Below, piece after piece: positions 18,500 through 27,114 of a stretch of 64,000 nt of DNA (the first letter of the stretch is position 1; each line of letters starts with the position of its first letter). Source of the DNA: Phycisphaerales bacterium (GTDB lineage Bacteria > Planctomycetota > Phycisphaerae > Phycisphaerales > UBA1924); assembly GCA_029260345.1 (NCBI GenBank), contig JAJDDK010000005.1, positions 372,001 to 436,000 of the forward strand, in the 5' to 3' direction. The position numbers were made by a program, and so were the translations under genes. Below the pieces are notes generated by a model. That model saw nothing but the letters and a program-made list of their open reading frames with translations. It searched no databases and was not told the origin of the DNA.

Positions 18500-19306
18500 A
18501 TGCCGGACGCCGAGGTTCGCGTTTCTCTTCCCCAGCGACATTTTGGGGAGACCGCACGCACCGATTTGTGGTGGCTTCAGCCGCTGGTTGTCTTTCTCGG
18601 CTTGTCCGGATTCATCGTGTATTCGACGTGGGCCGCGTTTCAGGGTGCGCATTACACTTATCAGGGATACCTGTCGCCCTTTTATTCGCCGGAAATCTTC
18701 GGCAACTCTCGCCACAGTTGGTTCGGGCCGTGGCCATTGTGGTGGCCGGGGTGGCTGCCGTACTCACCCGCGTTCCTGATCTTGTGGGCGCCGGGCGGGT
18801 TTCGGCTGACGTGTTACTACTACCGCGGCGCCTACTACAAATCTTTTTGGGCGGCGCCGCTGTCCTGCACCGTCGGCAAGCCATTCAAGAAGTATCGCGG
18901 CGAAGCCAAGTTGCCGCTGATTCTGCAAAACGTGCACCGGTATTTTCTCTACCTCGCGCTTCTGTTTCTCGTCTTTCTTTCCATTGATGTGTATCACGCG
19001 ATGTGGTTTGAGACGCCCGAAGGCGTCGTTCAATTCGGCATCGGCGTTGGCACGATCGTGCTGCTCATCAATGTGATTCTGCTCGGCGGCTATACGTTCG
19101 GTTGCCATTCATTGCGTCATTTGATCGGCGGCAAGAAGGACTGCGTCTCGAAATCATTCGGTGGCGGGAAGCCGTATGACTGCGTGAGCTGTTTGAATCG
19201 CAAGCACATGCTCTTTGCGTGGATGAGCTTGTTCTGGGTGGGCTTTACGGATTTCTATGTGCGCATGTGCTCGATGGGCGTGTTCACCGACTGGAGAATC
19301 ATCTGA
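18500..19306 (+). CDS. sdhC: Succinate dehydrogenase membrane anchor (cytochrome b-like) subunit
   Basis: 268 residues from the ATG at 18500, chosen because CGGAGG lies 7-8 bp upstream; a longer frame from 18392 lacks this. Five or so hydrophobic helices are visible, for example LWWLQPLVVFLGLSGFIVYS, FLYLALLFLVFLSIDVYHAM and TIVLLINVILLGGYTFGCHS. Conserved histidines (NVHRYF, VYHAMW, CHSLRH) are candidate heme or quinone ligands. A CVSCL motif lies near the C terminus. This anchor type differs from enterobacterial SdhC/SdhD and resembles the larger single-subunit anchors found with SdhA/SdhB in actinobacteria and planctomycetes. It stops 1 bp before sdhA. Confidence 0.8.
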   Translation: MPDAEVRVSLPQRHFGETARTDLWWLQPLVVFLGLSGFIVYSTWAAFQGAHYTYQGYLSPFYSPEIFGNSRHSWFGPWPLWWPGWLPYSPAFLILWAPGGFRLTCYYYRGAYYKSFWAAPLSCTVGKPFKKYRGEAKLPLILQNVHRYFLYLALLFLVFLSIDVYHAMWFETPEGVVQFGIGVGTIVLLINVILLGGYTFGCHSLRHLIGGKKDCVSKSFGGGKPYDCVSCLNRKHMLFAWMSLFWVGFTDFYVRMCSMGVFTDWRII

Positions 19307-19307
19307 C

Positions 19308-21128
19308 ATGGCGGAGTTCACGACGTTCGAACACGATGTGTTGGTGATTGGCGCCGGCGGCGCCGGTTTGCGTGCGGCGATCGAGGCGTCCGCGTGTGGC
19401 TGCCGCGTCGGTTTGGTGTGCAAATCACTGCTCGGCAAGGCGCACACGGTGATGGCCGAAGGCGGCATGGCGGCGGCGCTGGCCAATGTCGACGAGCGCG
19501 ACGGATGGCGCGTTCACTTCGCAGACACTATGCGCGGCGGGCAATACCTGAACAACTGGCGCATGGCTGAGCTTCACGCCAAGGAAGCGCCCGACCGCGT
19601 GCGTGAACTGGAATCATGGGGCGCGGTGTTTGATCGCACCAAAGAGGGCCGCATTCTTCAGCGCAACTTCGGCGGGCATCAATATCCGCGACTGGCGCAC
19701 GTCGGCGATCGAACCGGTCTGGAAATGATTCGCACCTTGCAGGATCACGGTATTCATCAGGGAATCGACGTGCACATGGAAGTGACCGTGGTGACGCTGC
19801 TGAAGGATGGTCAGCGCATCGCCGGCGCACTTGGGTATGACCGCGAGCGCGGCCGATTCCGGCTGTATCGCGCCGGCGCCGTCATTCTCGCGACGGGCGG
19901 CATCGGCAAAGCCTTCAAGGTGACCAGCAACAGCTGGGAATACACCGGTGATGGTCATGCACTGGCGTATGACGCAGGCGCCGATCTGAAGGACATGGAG
20001 TTTGTGCAGTTTCACCCAACCGGGATGGTTTGGCCGCTGAGCGTGCGCGGCATCCTCGTCACCGAAGGCGTGCGCGGAGAGGGTGGTGTTCTTCGAAACA
20101 GCGAAGGCCGCCGATTCATGTTCGATGACATCCCGGATCTCTATAAGAACCAAACCGCGGACAACGAAGAAGAAGGCTGGCGGTACGTGATCGGCGACAA
20201 GAACGCGCGGCGCCCGCCGGAATTGCTCACACGCGATCACGTCGCGCGATGCATCGTGCGTGAGATCAAGGCTGGGCGCGGCAGCCCGCACGGCGGTGTG
20301 TACCTCGACATCGGATGGATCAAAGAAAAAATCTCCAATGCCGAGGAGCACATCAAGAAGAAGCTGCCGAGCATGCACCATCAGTTCAAGCAGCTCGCCG
20401 GTGTGGATATCACCAGGGAGCCGATGGAAGTCGGTCCGACCACGCACTACGTCATGGGCGGCATCGATGTGGACGGCGATACGCAGATGTCCACCGTGCC
20501 GGGGCTGTTCGCGGCGGGTGAATGCGCTGCTGGTTTGCACGGCGCGAACCGACTGGGTGGCAATTCGCTTTCTGATCTCGTGGTGTTCGGCAAACGCGCC
20601 GGCGAGTATGCCGCGAAGTTTGCGAAGGAGCATGGACAGCCGACCGTCGATCAAGGTCAGGCGGACGACGCGATGCGAGATTCGCTGGCGCCGTTTGATC
20701 GTGCGGCGGAATCTGGCGCTGAGAATCCTTACGAGATTCAGCACACCTTGCAGGATCTCATGCAGAACAACGTCGGCATTGTGCGCAATGAAGAGGAGAT
20801 GGCCGCCGCGCTGGATGGCATCGCCAAACTGCGCGGGCGCGCCAAGCATGCGTCGGCGCACGGACACCGTGAATACAACCCCGGCTGGCATACCTGCGTT
20901 GACCTGAACAATCTCTTGACCGTCGCGGAAGGCGTGGCGCGATCGGCGCTTGAGCGAACGGAAAGTCGCGGCGCCCATTTCCGTGAAGACCACCCCGAAA
21001 AGGTGAGTGACTGGGGTCAGTGGAATCTCATCCTGCGTAAGGGCACGGACGGCGCCATGCAGATTGAGCGCCGGCGCATCGCCGAGAGGCCGGCGGAGCT
21101 CACCACGATCATCGAGGAGATGAAGTAA
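19308..21128 (+). CDS. sdhA: Succinate dehydrogenase flavoprotein subunit
   Basis: 606 residues from the ATG at 19308, one base after the sdhC stop; a reading from 19257 would overlap sdhC. The FAD fold opens with VLVIGAGGAGLRAAIEA (residues 11-27). AHTVMAEGGMAAAL contains the histidine (about 46) that covalently binds FAD. FVQFHPTGMVWP and GPTTHYVMGGIDVD carry substrate-binding and catalytic residues, and GLFAAGECAAGLHGANRLGG is the second FAD motif. Reaction: succinate to fumarate in the TCA cycle, passing electrons to SdhB and the quinone pool. Fumarate reductase activity cannot be excluded from sequence. Its stop overlaps the sdhB start by one base. Confidence 0.95.
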   Translation: MAEFTTFEHDVLVIGAGGAGLRAAIEASACGCRVGLVCKSLLGKAHTVMAEGGMAAALANVDERDGWRVHFADTMRGGQYLNNWRMAELHAKEAPDRVRELESWGAVFDRTKEGRILQRNFGGHQYPRLAHVGDRTGLEMIRTLQDHGIHQGIDVHMEVTVVTLLKDGQRIAGALGYDRERGRFRLYRAGAVILATGGIGKAFKVTSNSWEYTGDGHALAYDAGADLKDMEFVQFHPTGMVWPLSVRGILVTEGVRGEGGVLRNSEGRRFMFDDIPDLYKNQTADNEEEGWRYVIGDKNARRPPELLTRDHVARCIVREIKAGRGSPHGGVYLDIGWIKEKISNAEEHIKKKLPSMHHQFKQLAGVDITREPMEVGPTTHYVMGGIDVDGDTQMSTVPGLFAAGECAAGLHGANRLGGNSLSDLVVFGKRAGEYAAKFAKEHGQPTVDQGQADDAMRDSLAPFDRAAESGAENPYEIQHTLQDLMQNNVGIVRNEEEMAAALDGIAKLRGRAKHASAHGHREYNPGWHTCVDLNNLLTVAEGVARSALERTESRGAHFREDHPEKVSDWGQWNLILRKGTDGAMQIERRRIAERPAELTTIIEEMK

Positions 21129-21877
21129 TGGCCACCGCGACGTTCAAAATCTGGCGCGGCGACGCCTCCGGCGGTGAGTATCGCGACTACACGGCTGAGT
21201 TCGATCAGGGCATGGTCGTGCTTGATGTGCTGCACCATATTCAGGCGGAGCAAGCGGGGGATCTGGCGATCCGCTGGAACTGCAAAGCCGGCAAGTGCGG
21301 CTCATGCTCGGCGGAAATCAACGGCAAGCCAAGGCTGATGTGCATGACGCGCATGAGCACACTTCCCGTCGATGAGCCGATCACGATTCAGCCGATGCAG
21401 ACGTTTCCAATCATTCGCGATCTGGTGACAGACGTTTCGTCGAATTTCAAGATGAAGCGGTCGATCAAGAAGTTCAAGCCGCGCCCGCCGGACACGGAGG
21501 ACGGCGCCTGGTTGATGGATCAGCAGGATGTTGAGCGCGTGCAGGAATTCCGCAAATGCATCGAGTGTTTTCTGTGTCAGGATGTCTGCCATGTCCTGCG
21601 CGAGCACCACATGCATGATGAATTCATCGGGCCGCGGCATCTCGTCTACGCGGCAGCGCTGGAGATGCATCCGCTGGACACGGAGGACCGCGTTGCGGAT
21701 CTGAAGAAGCTGCACGGCGCCGGGTACTGCAACATCACCAAGTGCTGCACAAAGGTTTGCCCGGAGCACATCACGATCACCGACAATGCGATCATTCCGC
21801 TGAAAGAGCGAATCGCGGACGAGTTTTATGATCCGGTCACCAAGCTCTTTCGGATCTTTCAGCCGAAGAAGAAGTGA
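21128..21877 (+). CDS. sdhB: Succinate dehydrogenase iron-sulfur subunit
   Basis: 249 residues. The N-terminal ferredoxin domain carries a 2Fe-2S site with Cys52, 57, 60 and 72 (NCKAGKCGSCSAEINGKPRL then MC). The C-terminal domain has CIECFLCQDVC and CNITKCCTKVCP, giving the 4Fe-4S and 3Fe-4S ligands. Role: electron transfer from SdhA flavin to quinone at the membrane anchor. The ATG shares one base with the sdhA stop (TAATG), so the genes are translationally coupled. Lysine-rich C terminus (FQPKKK). Confidence 0.95.
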   Translation: MATATFKIWRGDASGGEYRDYTAEFDQGMVVLDVLHHIQAEQAGDLAIRWNCKAGKCGSCSAEINGKPRLMCMTRMSTLPVDEPITIQPMQTFPIIRDLVTDVSSNFKMKRSIKKFKPRPPDTEDGAWLMDQQDVERVQEFRKCIECFLCQDVCHVLREHHMHDEFIGPRHLVYAAALEMHPLDTEDRVADLKKLHGAGYCNITKCCTKVCPEHITITDNAIIPLKERIADEFYDPVTKLFRIFQPKKK

Positions 21878-21912
21878 GCGGCGCCCTTACCATTGCCGTC
21901 ATGGAGCTTGTC

Positions 21913-22425
21913 ATGCACGAACTCAAGCCAATTCACTCCAACACCGTTGCTCGGGCGCTGTCAAAGGCGGAGCGGTATCGACTGCTGAACGAGCCGCGCG
22001 AATCCATCAGCATCTGCCGCGACATTCTTGAGATCGAACCGGATCATCAGGATGCGATCGTGACGCTGCTGCTGACGCTGACGGATTTGTTCCCGGCGTG
22101 CGACTTGCGGCATCACAATGAAGCCGAATTGCTGTTGAAGCGTATTCGCGATCCGTATCGCAAGGCATATTACGAAGGCGTGGTTCTGGAGCGCTGGGCG
22201 AAAGGAAAGCTCAAGCGTGACGCCGCTGGGCATGTGGTTCACGAGGGATTGACGGCGGCGATGGAGCGGTATGCGCATGCCAGCTCCATCAGTCCGGAGG
22301 GCGATGAAGATGCGATCTTGCGCTGGAACACGTGCGCGCGCCTGTTGAATGATCGGCCGGACCTTCAGCCGCGAGCGGCGCGGGAAGAAGAATTGATCAT
22401 TGATGAGGACATGCCCATCCGCTGA
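21913..22425 (+). CDS. TPR-like cytoplasmic protein downstream of sdhB
   Basis: 170 residues from the ATG at 21913, which has GGAG 6 bp upstream; earlier in-frame starts at 21901 and at 21874 (GTG overlapping the sdhB stop) are possible. No signal peptide. The segment LSKAERYRLLNEPRESISICRDILEIEPDHQDAIVTLLLTLTD looks like one and a half tetratricopeptide repeats. A conserved-looking block, KAYYEGVVLERWAKGKLKR, and an acidic C terminus follow. I recall similar TPR proteins in planctomycetes and related bacteria but know of no assigned function. Same strand, 35 bp after sdhB, so possibly co-transcribed. It converges on argH with a 21-bp gap. Confidence 0.75.
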   Translation: MHELKPIHSNTVARALSKAERYRLLNEPRESISICRDILEIEPDHQDAIVTLLLTLTDLFPACDLRHHNEAELLLKRIRDPYRKAYYEGVVLERWAKGKLKRDAAGHVVHEGLTAAMERYAHASSISPEGDEDAILRWNTCARLLNDRPDLQPRAAREEELIIDEDMPIR

Positions 22426-22446
22426 TGGAATGGGTCGGTCGCAGGT

Positions 22447-23742
22447 TCACTGGTTGAGCGATCGGAGCCGCGCTTCGATTTCATCGAGACGCAGATCAGC
22501 GCAGGCGCCGGGCGACACCCGATCGCGGATGCTTTGTTGTGGAGTAGCGTTTTCCGACGCCGCGCCACCCTCGGCAACCATGCGGTAGGCATCGCGGAAG
22601 GGGACGCCGGAGACGGCAAGCTCAACAGCGCGATCCGTCGCCAACAGCGCAGGATCTATTGAATCCAGCATGCGGTCCGCATGAAACGTGAGACCTTCGA
22701 TCACGCGCGGCACAATCGCGCCGGCGCGTGTTGCAGACTGGAGGCCGCGAATGAGCGGGCCCTTGGTGAGTTGCAGGTCTCGGTGATACCCGCTCGGCAG
22801 CGACGTGATGTTCTGGATTTGGGCCATGGCGCCAGCGACAACGCCGGCGCCGGCGCGCAGCAGTTCGGCGACATCAGGGTTGCGCTTGTTCGGCATGATG
22901 GACGAGCCGGTGGTCGCTTCGGCGGGGAGTGACACGAAGCCGAATTCAGCGCTTGCGAAGAGTGTGAGATCCCAACCGAGCCGGCGCACATCCTGCATGA
23001 ATTGCCATGCAACGCTGAGCGCATGCGCTTCGAATTTGCCCCGGCTGGCCTGCGCGTACATCGGGTTGATCTGAATACGGTCGAAGCCGAGTTCCGTCGC
23101 GACTTCGGTGCGCGGCAAGGGGACATTCACGCCGTATCCAGCCGCGGTTCCGAGCGGACAGGAGTCGATCCAATCAATGGTGGACTCGAGCAGCAGCGCG
23201 TTGTCGACAAAAGACTCCGCGAAGGACGCCATCCACAGTCCTACGGTGGACGGCACGGCCCGCTGCATGTGTGTGTAGCCCGGCATCGGAACAAATTCAT
23301 GCGCCCGCGCCTGACGCAGCGCGGCGTGCGCACACTGCACAGCGCTGGATTGAAGCTCTCGAAGCGCATCCTTCATGAACAGACGCGTTGAAACGAGCAC
23401 CTGATCGTTGCGGCTGCGCCCGAGATGCACGCGCTTGCCCAAATCGCCGAGTTGATCAACGAGGTAAGACTCAATCGCGGAGTGCCCGTCTTCGAAACGA
23501 TCATCCAATACGAAATCGCAGGATTGAAATTCGAGGAGCAGCGCATCCAACGCGCTGACGAGCGATGCATGCTCCTGCTCCGTCAGCAAGCCGATGGAGC
23601 GCAACCCACCGACGTGCGCAATGGTCGCGCGAATATCGTGCGGCATGAGAACCGCATCAAGATCGCGATCCTCACCGACCATGAAGTCGAGCAACTCCTG
23701 ATCGAGAACCGAATCGTTTTTTATCCACAGCATGCTGGTCAT
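22447..23742 (-). CDS. argH: Argininosuccinate lyase
   Basis: 431 residues, slightly short for the family (about 460). Fumarase/aspartase superfamily signature GSSIMPNKRNPD is intact. Also visible are LGRSRNDQVLVSTRLF, PGYTHMQRAVPSTVGLW and PLGTAAGYG. Reaction: argininosuccinate to arginine plus fumarate, the last arginine step. It is the final gene of the operon; its start overlaps the argC stop by 4 bp (ATGA). The C-terminal segment PFRDAYRMVAEGGAAS matches the ArgH tail. Confidence 0.95.
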   Translation of the reverse strand: MTSMLWIKNDSVLDQELLDFMVGEDRDLDAVLMPHDIRATIAHVGGLRSIGLLTEQEHASLVSALDALLLEFQSCDFVLDDRFEDGHSAIESYLVDQLGDLGKRVHLGRSRNDQVLVSTRLFMKDALRELQSSAVQCAHAALRQARAHEFVPMPGYTHMQRAVPSTVGLWMASFAESFVDNALLLESTIDWIDSCPLGTAAGYGVNVPLPRTEVATELGFDRIQINPMYAQASRGKFEAHALSVAWQFMQDVRRLGWDLTLFASAEFGFVSLPAEATTGSSIMPNKRNPDVAELLRAGAGVVAGAMAQIQNITSLPSGYHRDLQLTKGPLIRGLQSATRAGAIVPRVIEGLTFHADRMLDSIDPALLATDRAVELAVSGVPFRDAYRMVAEGGAASENATPQQSIRDRVSPGACADLRLDEIEARLRSLNQ

Positions 23743-24683
23743 GGGAGGAGCCCGTCCGTCGGCGCCAGTCCGAGCGCCAGATTGATGTTCTGAATCGCTT
23801 GTGACGCTGCGCCTTTCATGAGGTTGTCAATGGCGCACACCACGGCGACCTGGCGCGGATCGTTGCGATCGACCGTCAGCAGCCCGATGTCCGCGTACGG
23901 CGTGTTGACGACATTGTGGAGCGAGGGCGTTTCGGCGTTGAGGGCGCGCACGAAAGGCGCGTCTGCATAGTGTTGAACAAAGTGCTCACCAAGCGCATCG
24001 GTGTCGATCGGTTCATTCAACGTGACGAGCGCCGTCACCATGAGGCCGCGGAAGAATGGCGCAACACTCGGCGCAAAACGCACCGGCATGCCGAGATGGT
24101 GCGATGCTTCACGCTCATGCCCGTGGTTGGCGAGCGCATAGGGAAGGATGTTGTCCCGCAGCGTGTTTGGGTCGTTGCGATCATTGGGTGTCGCCCCGGC
24201 GCCGCTGTACCCGGAGACGCCAAAGCAGTGCGCCGATGCGACGCCGAGATCAGCAAGTGGGCGCAGGGCGAGGTGCATCGCCGTCGCGTAGCAACCGGGG
24301 TTGGCGATGCGACTGGCCGTGCGGATGTCTTCGCCGAAAGTTTCCGCGAGGCCGTACGTCCAGTCCTGATGAAAGCGATGGTCCGCGCTGATGTCGATGG
24401 TCAATCGCGGCGCGGCGGAGTTCTTCACGACTTCTTCCGCCGCCCCGTTTGGAAGCGCCAAGATCAAAACATCCGCGGCGTCCAGATCCTCCATCGCAGA
24501 TTCGGTCTCGATAAAGCGCAGGTCATGCGGCGCCCCGGGAATGGTGTCCGCGATGGGTTTCCCGGCGCCAGAATCCGACGTCGCAAAGGCGAGGTTCAAG
24601 TGCGGATGCGCCAAGATCAAGCGCACCAGTTCGCGCCCGACGTATCCGCGCGCGCCGAGGATTCCGACGTTCGCCGTCGTCAT
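23739..24683 (-). CDS. argC: N-acetyl-gamma-glutamyl-phosphate reductase
   Basis: 314 residues from the ATG at 24683, one base after the argBA stop; a longer frame from 24755 would lie inside argBA. The NAD(P)-binding motif is NVGILGARGYVGRELVRL. The catalytic cysteine lies in SRIANPGCYATAMHLALRPL. GVSGYSGAGATPNDRNDP and FFRGLMVTALVTL are typical of ArgC, and the C terminus NLMKGAASQAIQNINLALG is diagnostic. Reaction: NADPH-dependent reduction of acetylglutamyl phosphate to the semialdehyde. It is more like the shorter ArgC form found in Xanthomonas-type clusters than the 345-residue form. Confidence 0.94.
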   Translation of the reverse strand: MTTANVGILGARGYVGRELVRLILAHPHLNLAFATSDSGAGKPIADTIPGAPHDLRFIETESAMEDLDAADVLILALPNGAAEEVVKNSAAPRLTIDISADHRFHQDWTYGLAETFGEDIRTASRIANPGCYATAMHLALRPLADLGVASAHCFGVSGYSGAGATPNDRNDPNTLRDNILPYALANHGHEREASHHLGMPVRFAPSVAPFFRGLMVTALVTLNEPIDTDALGEHFVQHYADAPFVRALNAETPSLHNVVNTPYADIGLLTVDRNDPRQVAVVCAIDNLMKGAASQAIQNINLALGLAPTDGLLP

Positions 24684-24684
24684 T

Positions 24685-26028
24685 TCAGCCGGCGCCGACG
24701 GGCTGCGGCTTGAGTTCGTGAGAGTCGACAAAGGAAGGCTCCAGATGTGCGGCATGGTCGATGCACGCTTCGATCAGGTTTCGATTGGTGAGGCCGCGCC
24801 AGAAGATGACCCACTGGCCGTCGCGCAGGCAGCCATCGGCGCGCTGGAAATACCACGTGTTGATGGGATTGTTCTTCCGCGAGCGCCAGAACATGGCGGG
24901 GTATTCATCGAGCAGGTGGTTCCACAGTGCGGCGCCGATGCCGGCGCCTTGGGCTTCCGCGGTCACGGCGAACTTGTCGAGGTACGGCGCGGGGGCGTCC
25001 TCGTTCATGATGGCAACGGCGGTGTAGTCACCCGCGACATAGATGCGCCGGTTGGCGTTGTAAGTGAAGTATTCCGGTCGCAACGTGCGGGCAAAGGCTT
25101 GTTCAAGCACGGCGCGCAGCCGCGATTCGTTCGTCGGGTCGATGGCTTCGAGTTGACGGACGTGGGCGCCACGCCGAACGAGTGTGCCATTGCCACGGTG
25201 GGTGAAGAGTTCTTCCGCCAAGTGGCGCGGCGACGTGATTGAAACGGTCGAGTGTTCATCAAGATGATGCAGCAGATCGCTGATTTCGCGCAGCTTGAGC
25301 GCCATACCGCCGTGAACCCAATCCTGCGCCATGAGCCGGTCGAAGTCTTCGGCAAGGTTGATGGCGGGGATGACCTGGTTCGCAGCGTCCAGCAAGCCGC
25401 CGGTCTTGGTGAGAAACACCACCTTGCGCGGCTGCAGTGTTCGGGCGAGTTCCTTGACAGCGACGTCAGCGTTGATGTTCAGAATCTGGCCGTTCGCAGT
25501 CTCGCCGAGCGGTGAGATGATCGGCAGGTACCCACTGCGACTGGTCGCTTGAACGGACTCGAGGTGGACGGCTTCGACTTCACCAACTAATCCGACATTG
25601 GGCATGTCTGAGAGTGTCGCTTCAAAAACACCACTCGGGATCGGACGCGCTTTCACGCCATGCTGGTCGAGCGCATCGGCCAGCGCCGTCGCAGTTCGCA
25701 GGAACACTTTGCGGGCGGCGCTGAGCACTTCCGGCGTCGTGACACGAAGCCCGTCGATCCATTTCGATTCGATGCCCTGTGACTCGAGTTCGCGCGTCAA
25801 CTGCGGGCCGCCGCCATGCACAATGATTGGGCGCAGGCCGACCGCGTGCAAAAATGCAATCGATGATGCAAGTTCGTCGAGCTGCTCTTCGATGATGCCG
25901 CCACCGACTTTGACGACCGCGAAGCGAGCGGACTCCACGCTCGTAAACGCACTGAGATACTGGTTGATCTCGCGGCGCGTGCCGAGTGAGGAGAGGAGCG
26001 TGATGATGAGGTCGTGGCTGGTTTTCAT
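24685..26028 (-). CDS. argBA: Bifunctional N-acetylglutamate kinase / N-acetylglutamate synthase
   Basis: 447 residues. Residues ~35-285 form an amino acid kinase domain (FAVVKVGGGIIEE, RPIIVHGGGPQLTRELE, NINADVAVKELA, VFLTKTGGLLD). Residues ~290-435 form a GNAT-fold domain of the NAT type, with AVTAEAQGAGIGAALWNHLL, WRSRKNNPINTWYFQRADG and QWVIFWRGL. This kinase-plus-NAT fusion is the NAGS/K architecture known from Xanthomonas, Maricaulis and, by relation, fungal and vertebrate NAGS. Expected reactions: acetylation of glutamate from acetyl-CoA and phosphorylation of acetylglutamate. Arginine feedback inhibition is known in the family. It lies 21 bp after argE' and 1 bp before argC. No separate argA, argB or argJ was seen. 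Confidence 0.93.
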   Translation of the reverse strand: MKTSHDLIITLLSSLGTRREINQYLSAFTSVESARFAVVKVGGGIIEEQLDELASSIAFLHAVGLRPIIVHGGGPQLTRELESQGIESKWIDGLRVTTPEVLSAARKVFLRTATALADALDQHGVKARPIPSGVFEATLSDMPNVGLVGEVEAVHLESVQATSRSGYLPIISPLGETANGQILNINADVAVKELARTLQPRKVVFLTKTGGLLDAANQVIPAINLAEDFDRLMAQDWVHGGMALKLREISDLLHHLDEHSTVSITSPRHLAEELFTHRGNGTLVRRGAHVRQLEAIDPTNESRLRAVLEQAFARTLRPEYFTYNANRRIYVAGDYTAVAIMNEDAPAPYLDKFAVTAEAQGAGIGAALWNHLLDEYPAMFWRSRKNNPINTWYFQRADGCLRDGQWVIFWRGLTNRNLIEACIDHAAHLEPSFVDSHELKPQPVGAG

Positions 26029-26049
26029 GGGTGGCTTCGCCGGCCTTGT

Positions 26050-27114
26050 TCAAGAGGCGTTCAGGCTGAAGAGTTCACGGTATTTGTCGAGCGCGAATGA
26101 CAATTGATCGAGGCTGACGAACTCGTCCGCCGTGTGCGCCTGTTCAATGTGTCCGGGGCCAAAAACAAACGTGGGCAAGTTTGCTTCGGCGAAGAGGGCG
26201 GCCTCAGTCCAGTAGTCCACGGGCGGCGATGTTTCGATGCCGAGTTCACGAGCGCACGCCGCGGACGCTTCGTGGTGCGGAAGCGCGGGGGCATCGAATC
26301 GTGGTCTCCAGTCCGCTCTGGCCGATGAGGGAATCATGTTTCGCAATTGCGCAAGGCAATCGGCGTTGAGCACACTCGCCGGCGGGCGGACGCCAAAGTT
26401 CACGATGGCTGATGAGGCGATCATGTTGGATTTCGATCCGCCGCGGATGACGCCGATGTTGAAACGGTGGTCGTCGTGCGCCGCCTCCGAGTGAAAATGC
26501 TCAAGCGCTTTCGATGACCACTGAACGGCATGGTGCAGCGCACTGTCGTTGCGACCATCGCGTGATGAGCTGTGCCCGGATGACCCCTTGAACTCGATTT
26601 CGCACGTCGCCAGTCCGCGATGCTCAGTGACAGCTTTGCCGCCCGTGGGTTCGGAAACGACCACGCATTCGACGCTTTTGATCGGGTCAGTCAGGTAGGC
26701 GCGTACGCAGCGGCTTGGTCCTGCTTCTTCATCCGTGCTGAAGAGAATCGCCATGGCGCCTTGGGTGGACTCCGCTGCGGCAAGCTGACATGCCGCGGCG
26801 CCTTTGATGTCGCAGGCGCCAAGTCCGATGGCGCGATTGTTCTCGACGCGAAGCGTCCACGGATCGGCGCTCCAGCCGGGGTCGTCAGGGACGGTGTCCA
26901 GGTGGCAGTTCACAAGATGCTTCGGCCAGCCGCGCACGGCGAGAAGATTGACGCTGCCGTCGCCGAGATCGTCAATGCGCACGTCAAAGCCGCACGATTC
27001 GAGTGCTTCACTCGAATGCAGGATCGCAGCATGCGATGCCGTGATCGCGCGAGGCGGGTTGCGCGAATCTGCGGCAACAAGAGCTTTGAGATGCGTCAGA
27101 GCACGGTCGAGCAC
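26050..27114 (-). CDS. argE': M20 deacetylase, probably N-acetylcitrulline deacetylase
   Basis: 354 residues from the GTG at 27114, which overlaps the argG end by 19 bp; longer readings up to 27306 would lie inside argG and add an unlikely Arg/His-rich leader. The N terminus LDRALTHLKALVAADSRNPP fits the family. M20 metal-site motifs are NCHLDTVPDDPGWSADP, GLGACDIKGAAA, FSTDEEAG and QAHTADEFV; DYWTEAALFAEANLPTFVFG precedes the last. Similarity, as recalled, is closest to Xanthomonas acetylcitrulline deacetylase rather than E. coli ArgE, which also fits the acetylornithine transcarbamylase next door. Predicted reaction: N-acetylcitrulline to citrulline plus acetate. Activity on acetylornithine cannot be excluded. 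Confidence 0.85.
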   Translation of the reverse strand: MLDRALTHLKALVAADSRNPPRAITASHAAILHSSEALESCGFDVRIDDLGDGSVNLLAVRGWPKHLVNCHLDTVPDDPGWSADPWTLRVENNRAIGLGACDIKGAAACQLAAAESTQGAMAILFSTDEEAGPSRCVRAYLTDPIKSVECVVVSEPTGGKAVTEHRGLATCEIEFKGSSGHSSSRDGRNDSALHHAVQWSSKALEHFHSEAAHDDHRFNIGVIRGGSKSNMIASSAIVNFGVRPPASVLNADCLAQLRNMIPSSARADWRPRFDAPALPHHEASAACARELGIETSPPVDYWTEAALFAEANLPTFVFGPGHIEQAHTADEFVSLDQLSFALDKYRELFSLNAS